From positions 1 to 16,278 of the forward strand of contig JAXDJR010000018.1 of the NCBI GenBank assembly GCA_034667545.1: a DNA stretch of 16,278 nucleotides, in the 5' to 3' direction. Positions 14,489 to 16,278 of this stretch are shown here, in pieces. Numbering within the stretch: the first letter of the stretch is position 1; every line of letters begins with the position of its first letter. The position numbers and the translations under genes are program-made. This DNA comes from DATAPE01 sp034667545. GTDB lineage: Bacteria > Actinomycetota > CADDZG01 > WHSQ01. The notes under the pieces are model-generated. The model was not told where the DNA came from, did not search any database, and worked only from the letters and a program-made list of their open reading frames with translations.

Positions 14489-15121
14489 ATGGAGCTCGAT
14501 CGGATCGCCCAGTCGATCCGTGACGAGTTTGACCAGAAGACGTCCGCTCGGGAGCATGGTCTCGCCAGCAGCCGACACGCGATCCGATCCTGCGGTAATG
14601 CGATCCGCGCGCTGCATCGATACGAGATGGAAGCGGCGACCAAACTCTTAGAGGAAGCTCAGCTTCATCTCGAGGACGCGCGCAATGCTCTCGCCGGGCA
14701 CGTCGACATCCTCTATGCGGGTTTCTTCCAAGACGCGGAGAAGGAGCTGGCAGAGGCCCGCATCACCTATGCACTAGTGACCCGGGCGGCGTTGCCGAGT
14801 CCTGACGATCTCGGACTCCCGCCGGCCCCCTATCTGAAGGGGATGGCCGAAGCGATCGGGGAGCTGCGCCGTCACATCCTCGATCTGATGCGGCAGGGGG
14901 ACCTGGAGCGATGTGAAGAGTTGCTGGGGGCTATGGACGACATGTACTACACGCTTGTATCGATGGACTACCCGGACGGGATCACGATGGGGCTGCGACG
15001 CCTCACCGATATCGCTCGATCCATAATCGAACGCACGCGAGGGGACTTCACGACGTCGACCATCCAGAGCTTTCTGCGGGACGCGTTGCGAGAGCACGCA
15101 GTCAATCTGCGGTCCTCCTGA
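14489..15121 (+). CDS. Translin family protein
   Basis: A 210-residue all-helical protein of the translin/TRAX family. In eukaryotes these form ring-shaped octamers that bind RNA or single-stranded DNA and, with TRAX, act as the C3PO ribonuclease; archaeal homologues exist and bacterial ones are little studied. Family features are SRHAIRSCGNAIRALHRYE (28-46), GFFQDAEKELAEA (78-90), YLKGMAEAIGELRR (115-128), MRQGD, DYPDGITMGLRR (160-171) and a final ARSIIERTRGDFT (176-188). Acidic residues E86, E89, E121 and E125 could form a metal site, but I cannot assign catalytic residues without an alignment. ATG 14489 is preceded by TAGGCT at leaderless spacing. The tRNA gene follows 37 bp after the stop. 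Confidence 0.85.
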   Translation: MELDRIAQSIRDEFDQKTSAREHGLASSRHAIRSCGNAIRALHRYEMEAATKLLEEAQLHLEDARNALAGHVDILYAGFFQDAEKELAEARITYALVTRAALPSPDDLGLPPAPYLKGMAEAIGELRRHILDLMRQGDLERCEELLGAMDDMYYTLVSMDYPDGITMGLRRLTDIARSIIERTRGDFTTSTIQSFLRDALREHAVNLRSS

Positions 15122-15142
15122 GCCCGGCGCTCCATTCACCTT

Positions 15143-15148
15143 TATCCT
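15143..15148 (+). promoter_or_regulatory. Candidate -10 box of the tRNA gene
   Basis: TATCCT lies 10 nt before the mature tRNA 5' end, and the same hexamer stands before tldD. The -35 region, overlapping the translin stop, is weak. Confidence 0.35.
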
Positions 15149-15158
15149 GGGAGCCTTA

Positions 15159-15231
15159 GGGCCAGTAGCTCAGCTGGTAGAGCGCACCCCTCGCACGGGT
15201 GAGGTCAGGGGTTCGACTCCCCTCTGGTCCA
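15159..15231 (+). tRNA. tRNA-Ala (anticodon CGC)
   Basis: A full 73-nt cloverleaf. The acceptor GGGCCAG pairs with CTGGTCC (15224-15230), including the G3-U70 wobble pair that alanyl-tRNA synthetase recognises. The D-arm GCTC...GAGC, anticodon stem CACCC/GGGTG with loop CTCGCAC (anticodon CGC, 15192-15194, reads GCG), and T-arm AGGGG-TTCGACT-CCCCT are all intact. The discriminator is A73, and CCA is not encoded. Confidence 0.97.
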
Positions 15232-15517
15232 CAAGACAAAAGGCTTGGTGAACCTCCATATCCTGACTCTTCGCGTCCCTCCCAAAAGCGCCAAAATGGG
15301 GCTTGGTCATCACTGGGTCATCATCCCGAGGGAGGGCCGCTCCCATGTGTCGCTAGAAAGCTGATCCTGATAGCTGGCTGACTCTTCGCGAGATCGGCTC
15401 GCTGACCCTCCTGAGCTCGGTTCTGGCGCGCTCGCAAAGTCGCCTTCGATCGGCTGGTTTAGAGAGCTCCGGTAATCAGCTTGGGATGCGACTCATGCGT
15501 GGCCATAGGCTCAAGCG
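15232..15517. other. Gene-free stretch downstream of the tRNA
   Basis: No supported gene, RNA or terminator is visible in these 286 bp. It holds a 13-bp direct repeat (15263-15275 and 15378-15390) and an 8-bp direct repeat GGTCATCA (two copies, between about 15305 and 15323). No copy of the tRNA 3' end, which would mark an integration site, was found in the rest of the window. Confidence 0.5.
15263..15390. repeat. 13-bp direct repeat pair
   Basis: CTGACTCTTCGCG occurs at 15263-15275 and again at 15378-15390, 115 bp apart on the same strand, downstream of the tRNA. It may be chance or a remnant of an insertion. Confidence 0.45.
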
Positions 15518-16096
15518 ATGGAGCTCTTTCCCAACTGCGGTGAGGAGAACCACGGCAAGGCCAAGGTCTGTTCGGAGTGCGCGACTCCCTTTGTCGCCCG
15601 AACATCACTCCAAGTGGAGGAACGCAAGGTCGCCTCCATATTGTTCGTCGATCTGGTCGGGTTCACCTCAAGATCGCATGGCGCCGATCCCGAGGATGTG
15701 AAGGCAGCTCTCGGTCCCTATCACTCCCTGCTCAAACGAGAGATCGAGCGTTTCGGGGCCACCGTCGAGAAGTTCATCGGGGATGCCGTCATGGCTGTGT
15801 TCGGAGCTCCGGTCGCCCACGAGGACGATGCCGAACGAGCGGTACGGGCGGCGGCGCTGCGGATCACCGAAGCGATCGCCGAGCTCAACGACTCCAGTGC
15901 TCTCGAGCTCTCGGTCCGGGCCGCGGTCAACACCGGTGAAGGACTGGTCGCCCTGCCAAGGACGAAACGCTCGAGCGATTGGAAGCTTCGTCAAATCACT
16001 GAGCTCCATCGGAGAGATCTCCGACCGATACCGGATGAGATATCATCTGTTGGTGGGTACCTGGGCAGGCACTCTCATACTCCTGGCGCGCAATGA
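15518..16096 (+). pseudogene. Truncated class III adenylate/guanylate cyclase remnant
   Basis: The first 146 residues follow the common actinobacterial pattern of an N-terminal zinc ribbon plus class III cyclase domain: RKVASILFVDLVGFT, EKFIGDAVMAVFGAPVAHEDDAERAVRAA (split around 84-112) and RAAVNTGEGLVAL. Metal-binding D45 and D89 are present. After residue 146 (about 15955) the family pattern stops abruptly and about 45 unrelated residues (PRTKRSSDWK...) follow, so the C-terminal part of the domain with the transition-state Asn/Arg is missing. In the zinc ribbon the first Cys is Phe (FPNC, F4), leaving three of four cysteines (C7, C18, C21). The helical and transcription-factor domains that usually follow are gone. 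I judge it inactive. The end of its frame overlaps the XRE gene start. Confidence 0.75.
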
Positions 16097-16278
16097 ACGA
16101 GCACTATCCCAACGCGAGCTGGCGCGGAGGGCCGAGACATCACAGGCGGCCATTGCCGCTTACGAGTCGGGGAGGCGCTCGCCCAGTCTGGAAACACTGG
16201 CGCGGATCGTGCGTGCAGCCGGCCTCGACCTACGCATCCAGCTCGCTCCGGCCGATGACCATGACGAATGGCTCGCGC
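16035..16278 (+). CDS. XRE-family helix-turn-helix regulator (3' partial)
   Basis: The frame from ATG 16035 runs off the right edge after 81 codons. It contains a complete HTH_3/Cro-CI domain: LLARNERALSQRELARRAET (first helices), SQAAIAAYESGRRSPS (recognition helix) and LETLARIVRAAGLDLRIQL. The N-terminal extension (MRYHLLVGTWAGTLI) is not typical, and an internal start is possible. Similar short XRE proteins often act as antitoxins or regulators paired with a nucleotidyltransferase or toxin gene just downstream, which here would lie outside the window. A short near-palindrome GGAGAGATCTCC (16011-16022) lies 12 bp before the start and could be an autoregulatory site. Confidence 0.75.
   Translation, partial: MRYHLLVGTWAGTLILLARNERALSQRELARRAETSQAAIAAYESGRRSPSLETLARIVRAAGLDLRIQLAPADDHDEWLA

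Noticed and set aside
15231..15517. Duplicated tRNA 3' end marking an integration site
   Set aside because: I looked for a second copy of the T-arm and acceptor sequence in the window and found none.
15486..15701. 71-codon frame starting before the cyclase remnant
   Set aside because: It overlaps the clear cyclase frame and has an Arg/Ser-rich shadow composition.

Overview
The window reads as chromosomal DNA from a GC-rich bacterium, most likely a deep-branching or uncultured member of the Actinomycetota. The grounds are the GC-rich sequence, frequent GTG/TTG starts, actinobacterial-style -10 boxes (TANNNT), apparent leaderless genes, a tRNA without an encoded CCA, and a galU-moeA-moaC cluster with a SepX/GlpR-like membrane protein nearby. 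No decisive taxonomic marker is present, so this placement is inference.

Layout from left to right. (1) 2-1728: the C-terminal ATPase half of an ABC exporter, cut by the window edge, overlapping by 4 bp an HSD10-type short-chain dehydrogenase. (2) 1729-1953: non-coding, with a 9-bp tandem repeat (four units) framed by a 13-bp inverted repeat, followed by an intrinsic terminator that serves the leftward gene. (3) 1954-2226: a small leftward unknown gene that seems to begin at CTG behind a strong Shine-Dalgarno. It is divergent from (4) 2363-5958: tldD-tldE-uppP, tightly packed (4-bp overlap, then a 3-bp gap). The divergent promoter region carries an 8-bp inverted repeat. (5) 5987-6361 leftward: an FmdB-type zinc ribbon with a Ser/Gly tail, divergent from (6) 6442-8466: a membrane HAMP-GAF-GGDEF diguanylate cyclase. 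(7) 8505-11144: galU-moeA-moaC, nearly without gaps. (8) 11156-11927: a leftward DUF4177 gene, a rightward DUF192 gene, and a leftward 67-residue unknown gene. (9) 11937-13744 leftward: pepA followed by a small two-TM protein, transcribed toward the 67-residue gene as a likely three-gene operon from a recognisable promoter. (10) 13933-15121 rightward: a SepX/GlpR-like membrane protein and a translin-family protein. (11) 15159-15231: tRNA-Ala(CGC). (12) 15232-16278: an accessory-looking end with a gene-free stretch, a truncated class III nucleotidyl cyclase remnant, and the start of an XRE-type helix-turn-helix regulator cut by the right edge.

Functional themes are peptide processing (TldD/TldE, PepA), cell-envelope lipid-carrier and sugar-nucleotide supply (UppP, GalU), molybdenum cofactor synthesis (MoeA, MoaC) and c-di-GMP signalling. 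I did not find a convincing new defence or mobile system. The most unusual items are the CTG-start small gene with its inverted-repeat divergent promoter facing tldD, the bacterial translin-family protein, the tandem/inverted repeat cluster, and the decayed cyclase plus XRE gene next to the tRNA.
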